A stretch of DNA of 64,000 nt from DASRDU01 sp046331565 (GTDB lineage: Bacteria; Acidobacteriota; Blastocatellia; RBC074), in assembly GCA_046331565.1 (NCBI GenBank), contig JAXLQP010000003.1, positions 682,001 to 746,000 of the forward strand, read 5' to 3'. The notes under the pieces were generated by a model. The model saw only the letters and a list, made by a program, of their open reading frames with translations. It made no database searches and was not told where the DNA came from. The position numbers and the translations under genes were made by a program. Below, in pieces: positions 17,134 to 24,937 of this stretch. How positions within the stretch are numbered: the stretch's first letter is position 1; each line of letters opens with the position of its first letter.

Positions 17134-17748
17134 ATGTCTGAACCAAAATCTAACCTCTCGCATCTTTCCACTTCAACCGCAAACTCTCACATTCAGTCAG
17201 AAACCGACCACATTATCAGGCTGGCCGTTGAAATCGGGCGATTGCAGGCAGAGCTTGAACGGGCGCGGGCCGAAAGCCTGGATGCCTTGCGCGCATATAC
17301 TCAACTCGAAGCTGATGTGAACGACGAGGAAGAGCCACCAGTTGAAACCGTCGAAGATGCCGAACCCGAAACCGACAATCGCCACATCAGCACTGAAACG
17401 CTGACTGTCGGACGGATTGAAGCGCGGGAGATCGTGCTGACAGACAGCGCGGGCCGCAAGCGGGCGCATCTGGCACTGATGGGCAGCAAGGAGAACGCCG
17501 AAGCTGAAACAGTCTTCACGCTGTTTGATGGTAACGGTGATCTGCGCCTGTCCGTGCGCGCACACCAGGGAGAAGCGGCGATCTATCTTGTCAGCGGCAG
17601 CGGCGGGCCTGCCGGATGGCAGCACCGGGCAACGATTGGCTATGATCCCGGACTGCTGAACAACAGCATCAGGCTGATTGATGCCAGCGGGCAGGAATGC
17701 CTGATGCTCACGGAGTCGGGCTACTGGCATCGAGCCGACGAGGAATAA
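17134..17748 (+). CDS. Hypothetical protein with coiled coil and beta-repeat domain
   Basis: Protein of 204 residues, first gene of the integrated element. Residues 25-65 are predicted coiled coil (EIGRLQAELERARAESL). An acidic linker follows, then beta-strand repeats of the form IVLTDSAGRKRAHLAL, FTLFDGNGDLRLSV and IRLIDASGQECLML. Such hydrophobic-D-x-x-G-x-x-R repeats occur in many uncharacterised bacterial proteins. The start at ATG 17134 is set by AAGGAG at 17122; the ATG at 17128 is too close to it. Rho-independent terminator directly after the gene. Function unknown. Confidence 0.75.
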   Translation: MSEPKSNLSHLSTSTANSHIQSETDHIIRLAVEIGRLQAELERARAESLDALRAYTQLEADVNDEEEPPVETVEDAEPETDNRHISTETLTVGRIEAREIVLTDSAGRKRAHLALMGSKENAEAETVFTLFDGNGDLRLSVRAHQGEAAIYLVSGSGGPAGWQHRATIGYDPGLLNNSIRLIDASGQECLMLTESGYWHRADEE

Positions 17749-17760
17749 TCAACCATCACG

Positions 17761-17801
17761 GCAACGGGCATCGCGGAAACGTGATGCCCGTTGCTGTTTT
17801 T
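17761..17801 (+). terminator. Rho-independent terminator
   Basis: Perfect 12-bp stem (GCAACGGGCATC at 17761-17772 with its complement at 17783-17794), a 10-base loop and a T-rich tail TGTTTTTATT. It ends the transcript of the 204-residue gene. Confidence 0.85.
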
Positions 17802-17822
17802 ATTGAGGAGGAATTGAGAACT

Positions 17823-18422
17823 ATGAAGGCTGAAAATCCAGATCAATGGCGAGTTACTTACATTCATCGCAACGGTGATGACATTTGGGGCATCCATCTG
17901 CGGAATGTCCTGGCTTCGCTTTCTGATCTTGCTGCGGAAGTGCAAAAGCACTGTGGGTATGGGCGATTCATCGCGCGGCGTTGTTTGTCGCAAGAGCAGC
18001 CCAGACGTTGTTACGTGATTTACAGCGGTCAGGGGGAAGCGAAAGCAGAAGCGGTCAACCTGCCAATTGCGGAGTGGGGCTTGCCAGCCGCTACCAGCAG
18101 ACTAGTGGCAAGACATCTTGAAAAGTATCTTGATTATCAGATTGCTTCTCATGTGGATTCACTCCGGCTGATGAACGTCACAAGAGCAAGGCGCGGTCGA
18201 AAGCAGGATTCGGAAATTACAGCCATTGAAATAGACCTGGCGCAAGGCTTAAGCATTGAGGAAGCCTGCACAAAGCATGTCAAAAACTGGTCTGATCTTT
18301 CGGATGATGACCGCACGGTAAGAATTGAATCCGTAAGAAACTCTCTCAGCAAACGCAGGAAAGCCAGGCAAACAACCAAAGCTGCCAGAAAGAAGCACCG
18401 GAAAAATGCCGGGAATAAATAG
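17823..18422 (+). CDS. Hypothetical basic protein of the integrated element
   Basis: About 199 residues, with a strongly basic C-terminus (SKRRKARQTTKAARKKHRKN). AGGAGG lies at about 17808, eleven bases before ATG 17823; an in-frame TTG at 17814 is a weaker alternative. A helix-rich segment around LSIEEACTKHVKNWSDLSDDDR could be a small DNA-binding helix bundle, by composition only. No family recognised. Located between a terminator and an AT-rich phased repeat array, so it may be a regulator or replication accessory protein. Confidence 0.65.
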   Translation: MKAENPDQWRVTYIHRNGDDIWGIHLRNVLASLSDLAAEVQKHCGYGRFIARRCLSQEQPRRCYVIYSGQGEAKAEAVNLPIAEWGLPAATSRLVARHLEKYLDYQIASHVDSLRLMNVTRARRGRKQDSEITAIEIDLAQGLSIEEACTKHVKNWSDLSDDDRTVRIESVRNSLSKRRKARQTTKAARKKHRKNAGNK

Positions 18423-18426
18423 GCCG

Positions 18427-18466
18427 AATTATTCCCAATTATTCCCAATTATTCCCGAATTATTCC
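18427..18466. repeat. Phased 10-bp direct repeats (AATTATTCCC)
   Basis: Three exact tandem copies of AATTATTCCC start at 18427, 18437 and 18447; a fourth (nine bases) starts at 18458 after one extra G. The repeats step by 10, 10 and 11 bases, about one helical turn. They lie between two rightward genes and look like protein-binding iterons or an operator array. Confidence 0.8.
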
Positions 18467-18506
18467 ACTGTTTTTCAAACTGCGGATTGTGCCAGTCTGC
18501 ACAGCG

Positions 18507-18881
18507 ATGAAGACAGCGACTCGTCAACAAGTCGAAACGATGAAGCGGCGCGCTGAAATGGCGGCAGCGAATCTGCTTGAAGATGACGAACGGGCGGACG
18601 AATTCGCGGATATGTCACTCGAAGATTATGCAGCGTATCGCGGCATCACGATTGAAAACCCAAATTTCAAAAAAGGAGTTAAGCGCATGGCAACCATCAA
18701 AAGCTTGCAGTCCCAGATTACCCGCTTGAAGCAGGAACGCGATGAGGCAATCGAACGTGTGGAAGAACTGGAAGATGAGCGGGCATCAGTCATCGAAGCA
18801 CTGGGCATAGAAATCCTGGGCGAAGACGACGAAGAAGACGACGAAGAAGACGACGAAGAAACCGAAGAAACCGAAGATTGA
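18507..18881 (+). CDS. Hypothetical protein with coiled coil and acidic repeat tail; possible internal start
   Basis: From ATG 18507 the product has about 124 residues. The first part contains DERADEFADMSLEDYAAYRG, the second a coiled coil (SQITRLKQERDEAIERVEEL), and the end is a tandem acidic tail of EDDE units. No strong Shine-Dalgarno precedes 18507. By contrast, in-frame ATG 18687 has AAGGAG nine bases upstream and would give a 64-residue protein of coiled coil plus acidic tail only. Both products may be made. Function unknown; an acidic DNA mimic or scaffold is only speculation. Confidence 0.6.
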   Translation: MKTATRQQVETMKRRAEMAAANLLEDDERADEFADMSLEDYAAYRGITIENPNFKKGVKRMATIKSLQSQITRLKQERDEAIERVEELEDERASVIEALGIEILGEDDEEDDEEDDEETEETED

Positions 18882-18928
18882 AGGGCAGGGCAACAGCACG
18901 ACCCTTTGCCATTCAGGAGGACACCGCC

Positions 18929-19150
18929 ATGAAACCGGCCACACATTCAGGCAGGGACAGCGGCTTTGACCCGGAAACAGAGCGGCACATCAGACGCCAC
19001 CGGCGCAGAGCGGCGCGGCGATCACCGACGCGGTTTGAAGCTGTGGGCGACATTGCCGCCCGTGTGCTGAGCAAACTTGTGCGGCACAACTTCAGCCGCA
19101 GGCACTGGCCACCTGATGAACCGCCTCCGGCAGTGCCGATGGCTGCCTGA
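18929..19150 (+). CDS. Small basic hypothetical protein
   Basis: 73 residues, starting at ATG 18929 behind a clear AGGAGG. Arginine/histidine-rich centre (RHIRRHRRRAARRS) followed by an amphipathic segment and a proline-rich end. It probably binds nucleic acid, judged only from its charge. It starts 47 bases after the acidic-tail gene, so the two are probably co-transcribed. Confidence 0.6.
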   Translation: MKPATHSGRDSGFDPETERHIRRHRRRAARRSPTRFEAVGDIAARVLSKLVRHNFSRRHWPPDEPPPAVPMAA

Positions 19151-19232
19151 TTCTGAATGATAATTTCTGCACGTCATTCGGAATAACAAATCAATCTTTG
19201 CGGCGTTTCAGCTCTGCTGATCTGCCGCGATT

Positions 19233-19267
19233 AAAGGGATGGAGTGCAGACCATCCCTTTTCTTTTT
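19233..19267 (+). terminator. Rho-independent terminator
   Basis: The stem AAAGGGATGG (19233-19242) with CCATCCCTTT (19251-19260) has an 8-base loop, followed by TCTTTTT. It closes the transcript of the small genes upstream. The ATG inside the stem at 19239 is not a credible start. Confidence 0.8.
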
Positions 19268-19271
19268 CCTT

Positions 19272-19529
19272 ATGACAAAGCCAAAAAGAAAAAACGTCGT
19301 GAAACTGAGTCACCAGAGGCGACAGGCGAGGCCGCAGGGATGGCGTGAAGCTGTCTGTCAGGCTGTTCCTGTTATTGAGGAGTCATCAGCACCATTGATG
19401 CTGACATCTCCACCACCGCAGCCGCAATCATCAGCAGTGCTGACGGGCTTCAACTGGCCGGGCGCGCTGCTGCTGTTTCTGTTCGGCGTGGCAGTGGGCG
19501 CTGCCGGCAGAAGAAATTCCGGCGCATAG
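19272..19529 (+). CDS. Small single-pass membrane protein, hypothetical
   Basis: 85 residues from ATG 19272. Basic N-terminus (TKPKRKNVVKLSHQRRQAR), a proline-rich middle, and one C-terminal hydrophobic helix (WPGALLLFLFGVAVGAAG) ending in RRNSGA, as in a tail-anchored protein. No Shine-Dalgarno is visible and the start lies just after a terminator, which lowers confidence. No family recognised. Confidence 0.45.
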   Translation: MTKPKRKNVVKLSHQRRQARPQGWREAVCQAVPVIEESSAPLMLTSPPPQPQSSAVLTGFNWPGALLLFLFGVAVGAAGRRNSGA

Positions 19530-19535
19530 GGAGCC

Positions 19536-19597
19536 ACACGGAGCCGCACACGGACGCCACACGGACGCCACACGGCATTTACACGGAGCACACACGG
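19536..19597. repeat. Phased ACACGG array, six copies
   Basis: ACACGG starts at 19536, 19548, 19559, 19570, 19581 and 19592, spaced 12, 11, 11, 11 and 11 bases, so all copies face nearly the same side of the helix. The array ends three bases before the start codon of the 401-residue gene. It may be an operator for cooperative binding or a set of replication iterons. Confidence 0.8.
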
Positions 19598-19599
19598 AG

Positions 19600-20805
19600 A
19601 TGACCGCAGGAAAAACCGCAAAAACAACCGCACGCAAGCCCGCATCTGCACCGCAGACCCGCCGCAGGAAACCAGCGCAGGCCGCAGCACCACCCGAACC
19701 GGCAGGCATCAAAGTCTATGAAGTGGAACCGGGCTACAGCATTCTCAGCCCGAAATCACCACGCCATTACAAGGGCACGTATGACTGGCCATTGCCGGAA
19801 GCTGCCGACCTTGAGGAATTCATGGCCGATGTGATGGGGCCGGGCCGTTATCGCTGCGAATTACTGGATGCAGACGGCACCTGTCTGGAAAGCATCGCGG
19901 TATCAATTGGCACACTGCCGCAGCATCCGGCCGTGAGCGCAGAGCCTGATGAATCAGCCATCAATCCGCTGCTGAATGGCAGCGGTCAGGATGACGCCGG
20001 AGTACAGCAGATTGTGCAGGCCGTTTTGCAGGCGCAGCGACAGGCCCAGGCGATGATGGGACAACCACCGCAACCGCAGCGCAGCCTGATTGAGCAGTTG
20101 CGCGAATTGAAGGAACTGGAAGCACTGCTTGCGCCAAAGACGCCAGCGACAGCCTCGCCACCACCTGCACCTGACCCGGAATTGTCTGTCTTCAAGCTGC
20201 TGCTGAACAATCCTGAGTCAGCGCGGGAACTGTCAACAAAGCTGCGAGGCTTTTTTACGGGCGAAACACCAGTAGCTGAAGAATCACCGGCCAATGCCTG
20301 GGACTTTGCCATCAGCCTGTGGGAAGGACTCGCGCCAGTGGCACAGCCGCTGCTGATGCAGTTAGCGGCAAAGATGGCGCAGAACGGGGCGCAGCCTGTG
20401 AGCAATCCCGCCGGGCCGTCAGCATCAGCACCACCTTCTGAAGCTGCGCCAGAGCCAGAGGCTGCAATGCAGTTGCCAACAATGGAGCGGGCCTATTACG
20501 ACGCAATGACACTGTTTCTTGATGGCATCGCACACAACAACAAAGAGGCTGAAACCGCGCAAGCCTTCCTGTCGCTGACAGCGGCTTTCCCGGAAGCCAT
20601 GCAGTACCTCAAACCGCTGATCTATGACGGGGCGTATCCGGTCTTGCTGCGGCTGGCGGGGGAGATCCCGGATTACAAACACATTTTCAATCTGCCGCGT
20701 GCCGAGACCTGGCTGGCGAAGGTGCAGGAGCTGCTGCGGGCAGGTTTGCCGGAACCAGAGGAAACAGGCTTGCAGGCTGGACAGGAGGCAGTGGCAGAGG
20801 CATGA
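19600..20805 (+). CDS. Large unknown protein of the integrated element
   Basis: 401 residues. A basic Ala/Thr-rich N-terminus (1-35) precedes a compact domain (about 37-110) with GTYDWPLPE and GPGRYRCELLDADG, a beta-hairpin type segment. A Gln/Pro linker and a long helical half follow (SLIEQLRELKELEALL, VAQPLLMQLAAKMA). No signal peptide or nucleotide-binding motif. The only bases resembling a Shine-Dalgarno (GGAG) abut the ATG and belong to the ACACGG array, so expression may be controlled there. Its stop overlaps the next small reading frame (ATGA). No family recognised; a structural or packaging role is a guess. Confidence 0.75.
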   Translation: MTAGKTAKTTARKPASAPQTRRRKPAQAAAPPEPAGIKVYEVEPGYSILSPKSPRHYKGTYDWPLPEAADLEEFMADVMGPGRYRCELLDADGTCLESIAVSIGTLPQHPAVSAEPDESAINPLLNGSGQDDAGVQQIVQAVLQAQRQAQAMMGQPPQPQRSLIEQLRELKELEALLAPKTPATASPPPAPDPELSVFKLLLNNPESARELSTKLRGFFTGETPVAEESPANAWDFAISLWEGLAPVAQPLLMQLAAKMAQNGAQPVSNPAGPSASAPPSEAAPEPEAAMQLPTMERAYYDAMTLFLDGIAHNNKEAETAQAFLSLTAAFPEAMQYLKPLIYDGAYPVLLRLAGEIPDYKHIFNLPRAETWLAKVQELLRAGLPEPEETGLQAGQEAVAEA

Positions 20806-20969
20806 TTTCATTCCCGATCAAGGCAACCCCTCAGTTAGTTACTCGCAGGTTCCCCAGGCAGGGCGCGGCCCTGTTATTCCCGAAGCACATAACCACGTCA
20901 GACGGACAGGCATTTCTCTGCCAGTGCGGAGATACAGCCGGAGCCGTCAACAGGCATCTGCCGTGCTGA
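20802..20969 (+). CDS. Small Cys-containing protein, translationally coupled
   Basis: 55 residues from ATG 20802, overlapping the stop of the previous gene as ATGA. The sequence has a basic N-terminus and a C-terminal FLCQCGDTAGAVNRHLPC, where CxC with a later His and Cys could bind a metal. AGGAGG is at about 20781, slightly far. The coupling supports translation, but the frame is short and the function unknown. Confidence 0.4.
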   Translation: MISFPIKATPQLVTRRFPRQGAALLFPKHITTSDGQAFLCQCGDTAGAVNRHLPC

Positions 20970-21305
20970 CCATCCGGCGCGCTGCATTTCATCGCAATGC
21001 ACAGGGGGATACCCAGAGAAGGGGAAGGCCGGAAAAACGCAATGGCGGGCTTCCTGACGCAAAAAGAAACCCGTGAGTCTTGTCTGGCGGACTCACGGGC
21101 TGTGATGTTGAAAAGCTAAATCGTGACGATCTCACGATCTAACTAACAAACTTACGAACTAACTAACTAACTAACTATGAAAGAGCCTACCACAAAAAAC
21201 GCAATTCCGAAACCCGGAAAGCAACGCATCACACATTCAACGCAGACGGTGACAGTTGAATCACCACATTCTGCTGCCAGTGTTTCCATTACACGGGAGG
21301 AATCA
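20970..21305. other. Non-coding stretch with hairpin and TAAC repeats before the primase gene
   Basis: It contains a perfect 10-bp hairpin (CCCGTGAGTC at 21070-21079, complement 21090-21099). The T-rich side is on the minus strand. Then comes AACTAACTAACTAACTAAC-type four-base repetition at about 21140-21176. The reading frame that begins at 21177 extends the primase upstream, but those 43 residues lack a Shine-Dalgarno and are low in complexity. Position before a replication gene makes an origin or control region plausible. Confidence 0.45.
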
Positions 21306-23192
21306 ATGCAACCACAGAAAACCCTGTCTGGCCGCAGTGTGCCTGTCCGTCAGACTTCCAATTTCAGCAACATCATTGCCAGCCTTGAACGTCAGGGCAA
21401 AGTGACGAAGCGGGGCAGCGAATATGCCGCACGCTGTCCGGCGCACGATGACCGCCGGGCCAGCCTCAATCTGAAACAGAGTGAGGACGGCAGAATCCTG
21501 ATGCACTGCAAGGCCGGATGCAGTATTGAAGCTGTCACCGCAGCCATTGGCATCAGCCTGTCTGATCTGTTCCCGCCGAAGCTGACCACCAACGGGCAGT
21601 CATCGCACAGTGAAAAACACAGCATCATTGCCAGCTATCCTTACCGGGACGAAGCCGGGAAATTGTTATTTGAAGCCGTGCGCTATGAACCGAAAGACTT
21701 CAGACAGCGCAGGCCTGACGGCAAAGGCGGCTGGCTCTATTCGCTGAACGGAACCCGGCGCGTGCTCTACCGTCTGCCGGAGCTGCTGGCCGCTGACCCG
21801 CAGGCCACAGTGTTCATTGTCGAAGGCGAAAAGGATGCAGAGGCTCTGCGCTCCATCGGACTTGTTGCAACCTGTAATCCGATGGGCGCGGGCAAGTGGC
21901 GCGATGAATACAACGCACATTTGCAGGGCCGCGAGGTTGTGATTCTGCCGGACAATGACGAGTCAGGCAGAAAACACGCCGAACAAGTAGCGCAATCGCT
22001 CCAGGGCAGCGCGGCATCCGTCAGAGTGCTGTCACTGCCGGGACTGCCGGAGAAGGGCGACGTGTCAGACTGGCTGAAGTCAGGCGGCGATGCTGAACGG
22101 CTCTGCGTGATGGTCGAGGATGCCCCGGAGTGGAGGCCGGAAAACAGCGGAGCAAAAAACCGTCCGTTCAGCTTCTCCTGGCAAGACCTGACGGCAATGA
22201 GTCTGCAACGCGGCGAGCAGATTTTGTACGAGCTGGAACGCGGCGAGCTTGGCATCATCGCTGCCGTGTCCAATGTCGGGAAAAGTACGCTGCTGCGCAA
22301 TCTGGCAATCACGCTGGCCTGTGGCGGCGGTTTTGCGCCACTGGTCAGGCCGGGGAAGGCGCGGCGCGTGATGATTCTGGACTTTGAAACCAGACTGGCG
22401 CGGCTGCAATCCGATATTCGGCACATGCTGAATAACTGCACTCAGTCAGAGTGTGAACAGGTGGCGCGCAATCTGCATTTTGTCTGCGATGCCTTCATCA
22501 GTGACGAACCTTTCAGCCTGAGTCATCCGAAGCATTACGCATACCTTCAGGCAGAACTGATTGAAAAGCAGATTGATCTGCTGATCGTGGACACTGTGGC
22601 CGCAGCCTTCACTTACCGCGATGAAAACAGCAACGGCGAAATCAGCAATCACGTTTGCAAGCCAATGCTGAAGCTGGCGAAGGAAACAGGGGCCGCGATT
22701 CTGGCGGCGCATCACATCGGCAAGGCGAAGATGGAAGAAGGCCGGACGGCAGAGCGCGTGCATCGGATGCGCGGGGCTTCAGCCTTTGCGGGCTTCGCTT
22801 CAATGGCCGTCAATCTCACCCAGGACGCCCACGACTTCAACCGCGTCATGCTGGAACTGGCAAAGGTCAAGGGGCAACGCTTCGATGATGTAACCTTGCA
22901 GCTTGAGGCTGATACGCGATGGTTCAAGACACTTTCCATTGAGCCGGTCAAAGTGCTTACCAACTATGACCGCGTTATTGCTCTCTTTTCTGACAATGAG
23001 GAACTGAAGGCGCATGAGGTGAAGGCACGTCTGGCCGGAATCATGTCCCAAAAAACCATTGAAAACTGTCTGCGCGAGGCACTGCAAAATGGAGATTTGA
23101 CACTGCCGAAACGGGGCATTTACCGCCTTTCCGCAATTCCGCAACACCCTTATAGGGATTGCGGAATTGCGGAAAGGCATCCAACTCACTGA
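21306..23192 (+). CDS. Primase-helicase (TOPRIM and RepA-like AAA ATPase)
   Basis: 628 residues from ATG 21306, which has GGGAGGA five bases upstream; a longer start at 21177 is possible. A CHC2-like zinc motif comes first (C44, H47, C68, C72), then a TOPRIM domain with FIVEGEKDAEAL and VVILPDNDESG. A RecA-type ATPase follows with Walker A AAVSNVGKST and Walker B LLIVDTVAAAF. The C-terminus could hold a winged helix (HEVKARLAGIMSQKTIENCL). Such proteins unwind DNA and make primers for plasmids and satellites. It implies that the element replicates on its own after excision. The last 22 codons overlap a long palindrome. Confidence 0.85.
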   Translation: MQPQKTLSGRSVPVRQTSNFSNIIASLERQGKVTKRGSEYAARCPAHDDRRASLNLKQSEDGRILMHCKAGCSIEAVTAAIGISLSDLFPPKLTTNGQSSHSEKHSIIASYPYRDEAGKLLFEAVRYEPKDFRQRRPDGKGGWLYSLNGTRRVLYRLPELLAADPQATVFIVEGEKDAEALRSIGLVATCNPMGAGKWRDEYNAHLQGREVVILPDNDESGRKHAEQVAQSLQGSAASVRVLSLPGLPEKGDVSDWLKSGGDAERLCVMVEDAPEWRPENSGAKNRPFSFSWQDLTAMSLQRGEQILYELERGELGIIAAVSNVGKSTLLRNLAITLACGGGFAPLVRPGKARRVMILDFETRLARLQSDIRHMLNNCTQSECEQVARNLHFVCDAFISDEPFSLSHPKHYAYLQAELIEKQIDLLIVDTVAAAFTYRDENSNGEISNHVCKPMLKLAKETGAAILAAHHIGKAKMEEGRTAERVHRMRGASAFAGFASMAVNLTQDAHDFNRVMLELAKVKGQRFDDVTLQLEADTRWFKTLSIEPVKVLTNYDRVIALFSDNEELKAHEVKARLAGIMSQKTIENCLREALQNGDLTLPKRGIYRLSAIPQHPYRDCGIAERHPTH

Positions 23193-23249
23193 AAACAAAG
23201 GAGTAATTTTCCGCAATGGCCTGTTTTGAAAAAGGGGGTTATTGCGGAA
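23128..23249. promoter_or_regulatory. Cluster of six TTCCGCAA sites with a long palindrome
   Basis: Sites: 23129-23136 and 23137-23144 (forward, tandem), 23159-23166 and 23167-23174 (reverse, tandem), 23209-23216 (forward), 23242-23249 (reverse). The first four make a perfect 17-bp inverted repeat (23128-23144 with 23159-23175), and the short loop has its own CCCT/AGGG stem. They overlap the end of the primase gene and precede the excisionase-like gene. Likely binding sites for the element's HTH protein or replication initiator. Confidence 0.75.
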
Positions 23250-23334
23250 ACTTTGCGACAGGGGAAAGCAGCCTCTGAGGCGTCAATTGCAGAGAGAAAA
23301 AGAGGGCAATTTTCTCGCGGGAGAACAAGGAATT

Positions 23335-23664
23335 ATGCTGTCAGACATTCGCACGCAAGCTGAAGCCATTGCCGGGCGGCTGGCCAGTGAAGGCAGGAAA
23401 GCTGCTGTTGATCTGTTCATGCTTGGCATCAGTCACATCAGCGCAAAGCTGGATACTTTGGGAAGCAGGGCGCAGGCTTCACCATCCAGTCAGTATCTGA
23501 CTGCCAGCGAAGCAGCGGAATATTTCAAAGTGTCCGCTCGCTGGCTTCGGGAGCAGGCGAAATACGGCGATGCGCCACACACAAAGACAGGGCGCGTATA
23601 CAAGTTCAATCTGGCCAAACTGGAAGAGTGGCTGAGACAGAACGGGAACCACAATTCATTTTGA
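23335..23664 (+). CDS. Excisionase-like helix-turn-helix protein
   Basis: 109 residues. The C-terminal half is a MerR/Xis-like winged helix: YLTASEAAEYFKVSARWLRE followed by a basic wing and KFNLAKLEEWLRQN. The N-terminus is helical. ATG 23335 with AAGGA just upstream was preferred to the longer frame from 23242. It ends 11 bases before the integrase gene, as recombination directionality factors commonly do. It probably controls excision and may bind the TTCCGCAA sites upstream. Confidence 0.75.
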   Translation: MLSDIRTQAEAIAGRLASEGRKAAVDLFMLGISHISAKLDTLGSRAQASPSSQYLTASEAAEYFKVSARWLREQAKYGDAPHTKTGRVYKFNLAKLEEWLRQNGNHNSF

Positions 23665-23675
23665 GGAGGAACAAT

Positions 23676-24770
23676 ATGCCGAAAAGCAAAACAGGAAAGT
23701 CAGTCAGGAAGCGCGGGGATTCGTGGCATCTGGACAAGCGCATCAACGGGACACGCTACCGTCAGGTACTGCCAGGAGCGCGAACACAAAAGCAGGCCGA
23801 ACAGATGGCCGCTGTTCTTATCACCGAAATTGTCACCGGCGCATACCACAAGCGGAAAGCGAAAACGACGCTGGAAAGTTTCATCAAAGAAAAATGGTTG
23901 CCCTGGTCAAAGGACAACAAACAGACCTACCAGAACGATGTTTCCAGCGCAAAAGTGTTCTGCCGTTTCTTCAGGGGCAAGGCTCTGTGCGACATTGCGC
24001 CGTTCGATGTTGAGCGATTCAAGCAGGAGCGCAGCCGCGAAGTGACACAGCGCGGCGCGCAACGATCACAGGCAACCGTCAACCGTGAGCTTGCTCAACT
24101 TTCGTCCGTCTTTCGTCTGGCTGTGGACAATGGTTATGTAGAAAGCAATCCCTGCCGCAGAGTGCGACTGTTTACGGTTATGACCACCAGAGACAGAGTG
24201 TTGAGCCACGAAGAAGAGCAGCGGCTGATTGATTCATTGACGGGCGCGAAGGGTTTTATTCAGCAGATTGCCACTGTCGGACTGAATACAGGTATGCGGC
24301 TGAGTGAGATTCTGACGCTTGAATGGTCAGATGTTGACCTTGAAGCCGGAGTTATTCACGTCAGAGCAGAGAACACCAAGACAAAGCGGCGGCGCAATCT
24401 GCCAGTTAATCAGGAAGTGCGTGACGCGCTGCTTTTGTTGCCCACAGCCGAACAGAGCGAACGGCGCGGCAGAGTCTTTGAAGGCGCGTATGCATCCGGT
24501 TTCACCTCGCAGCTATTTGCTCTTGCTGCTGATAACATCGGACTGGATGATGTGACCTTTTACACGCTGCGGCACACGTTCGCCACTCGCCTGAAAGATG
24601 CCGGAGTTGACCCGTTCACCATCAGCAATCTGATGGGACATTCCGGGTTGGCGATGACTTCGCGCTACGTGCATGCCAGCAGTGACAAAATGGCCGAAGC
24701 AGTAAAAAGGCTCGAAAAAGACAATTTCAGACACGCTGCGGTCACACCCCTGCATTCCCTGACAGCCTGA
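23676..24770 (+). CDS. int: Tyrosine recombinase (integrase)
   Basis: 364 residues from ATG 23676 behind GAGGAGGA. An N-terminal arm-binding region and a SAM-like core-binding domain (about 60-160, LESFIKEKWLPW) come first. The catalytic domain has Arg208 in NTGMRLSEIL, a Lys near 235, the box YTLRHTFATR at 296-305, His322 in LMGHSG and nucleophile Tyr331 in SRYVHAS. The first His of the usual HxxR box is replaced by Tyr, a substitution tolerated in some relatives. It presumably joins the 18-bp core to the chromosomal target. Confidence 0.92.
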   Translation: MPKSKTGKSVRKRGDSWHLDKRINGTRYRQVLPGARTQKQAEQMAAVLITEIVTGAYHKRKAKTTLESFIKEKWLPWSKDNKQTYQNDVSSAKVFCRFFRGKALCDIAPFDVERFKQERSREVTQRGAQRSQATVNRELAQLSSVFRLAVDNGYVESNPCRRVRLFTVMTTRDRVLSHEEEQRLIDSLTGAKGFIQQIATVGLNTGMRLSEILTLEWSDVDLEAGVIHVRAENTKTKRRRNLPVNQEVRDALLLLPTAEQSERRGRVFEGAYASGFTSQLFALAADNIGLDDVTFYTLRHTFATRLKDAGVDPFTISNLMGHSGLAMTSRYVHASSDKMAEAVKRLEKDNFRHAAVTPLHSLTA

Positions 24771-24822
24771 AACATCTGCAAGGTCTGTCACATCTGAAGT
24801 TGGGAAAATTCCGGTTACGCTT

Positions 24823-24853
24823 GTAACTGTCAAGAAAAATGACAAAAGTTGTT
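24823..24853. other. Right attachment site (attR)
   Basis: Carries the same 18-bp core as attL (24826-24843), 53 bp after the integrase stop. The flanking bases GT and TTGTT are also shared. The minus strand again reads TTGACA, but no -10 hexamer follows at the right distance. Confidence 0.8.
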
Positions 24854-24937
24854 TTATTATTGTGATTTACGTTAATAATCGGCGGGGGAGGGGGGGAAAC
24901 AGGCAGGACAGCGACAGGCGCGAATCAGGCGACAGCC

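Larger units (their letters stand above)
16881..24853 (+). mobile_element. Integrated genetic element with primase-helicase and tyrosine integrase
   Basis: An 8-kb unit bounded by a 31-bp direct repeat with 28 matches (16881-16911 and 24823-24853). All supported genes inside read rightward, and the tyrosine recombinase gene ends 53 bp before the right repeat, the usual position. Cargo: five or six unknown genes, a primase-helicase and an excisionase-like HTH protein. There are no capsid, portal, terminase, conjugation or recognisable defence genes. The layout resembles satellite-like or replicative integrative elements. It separates pilB from the roadblock/kinase operon. Confidence 0.85.

Noticed and set aside
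19536..19597. Short regularly spaced repeats as a CRISPR array
   Set aside because: The repeat unit is six bases and the spacing 11 bases; there are no spacers of 25-45 bases and no cas genes in the window.
21070..21099. Hairpin as rightward terminator
   Set aside because: No T-tract follows on the plus strand; the T-rich side faces leftward, where no gene needs termination. Kept only as part of the control region.
23216..23278. 20-codon frame between primase and excisionase genes, after AAAGGAG
   Set aside because: Spacing of 12 bases and very short product; it overlaps a TTCCGCAA site. A leader peptide is possible but not supported.
16912..24822. Known anti-phage defence genes as cargo of the element
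   Set aside because: No restriction, toxin-antitoxin, retron, CBASS, Argonaute or Cas motifs were seen in the cargo proteins.
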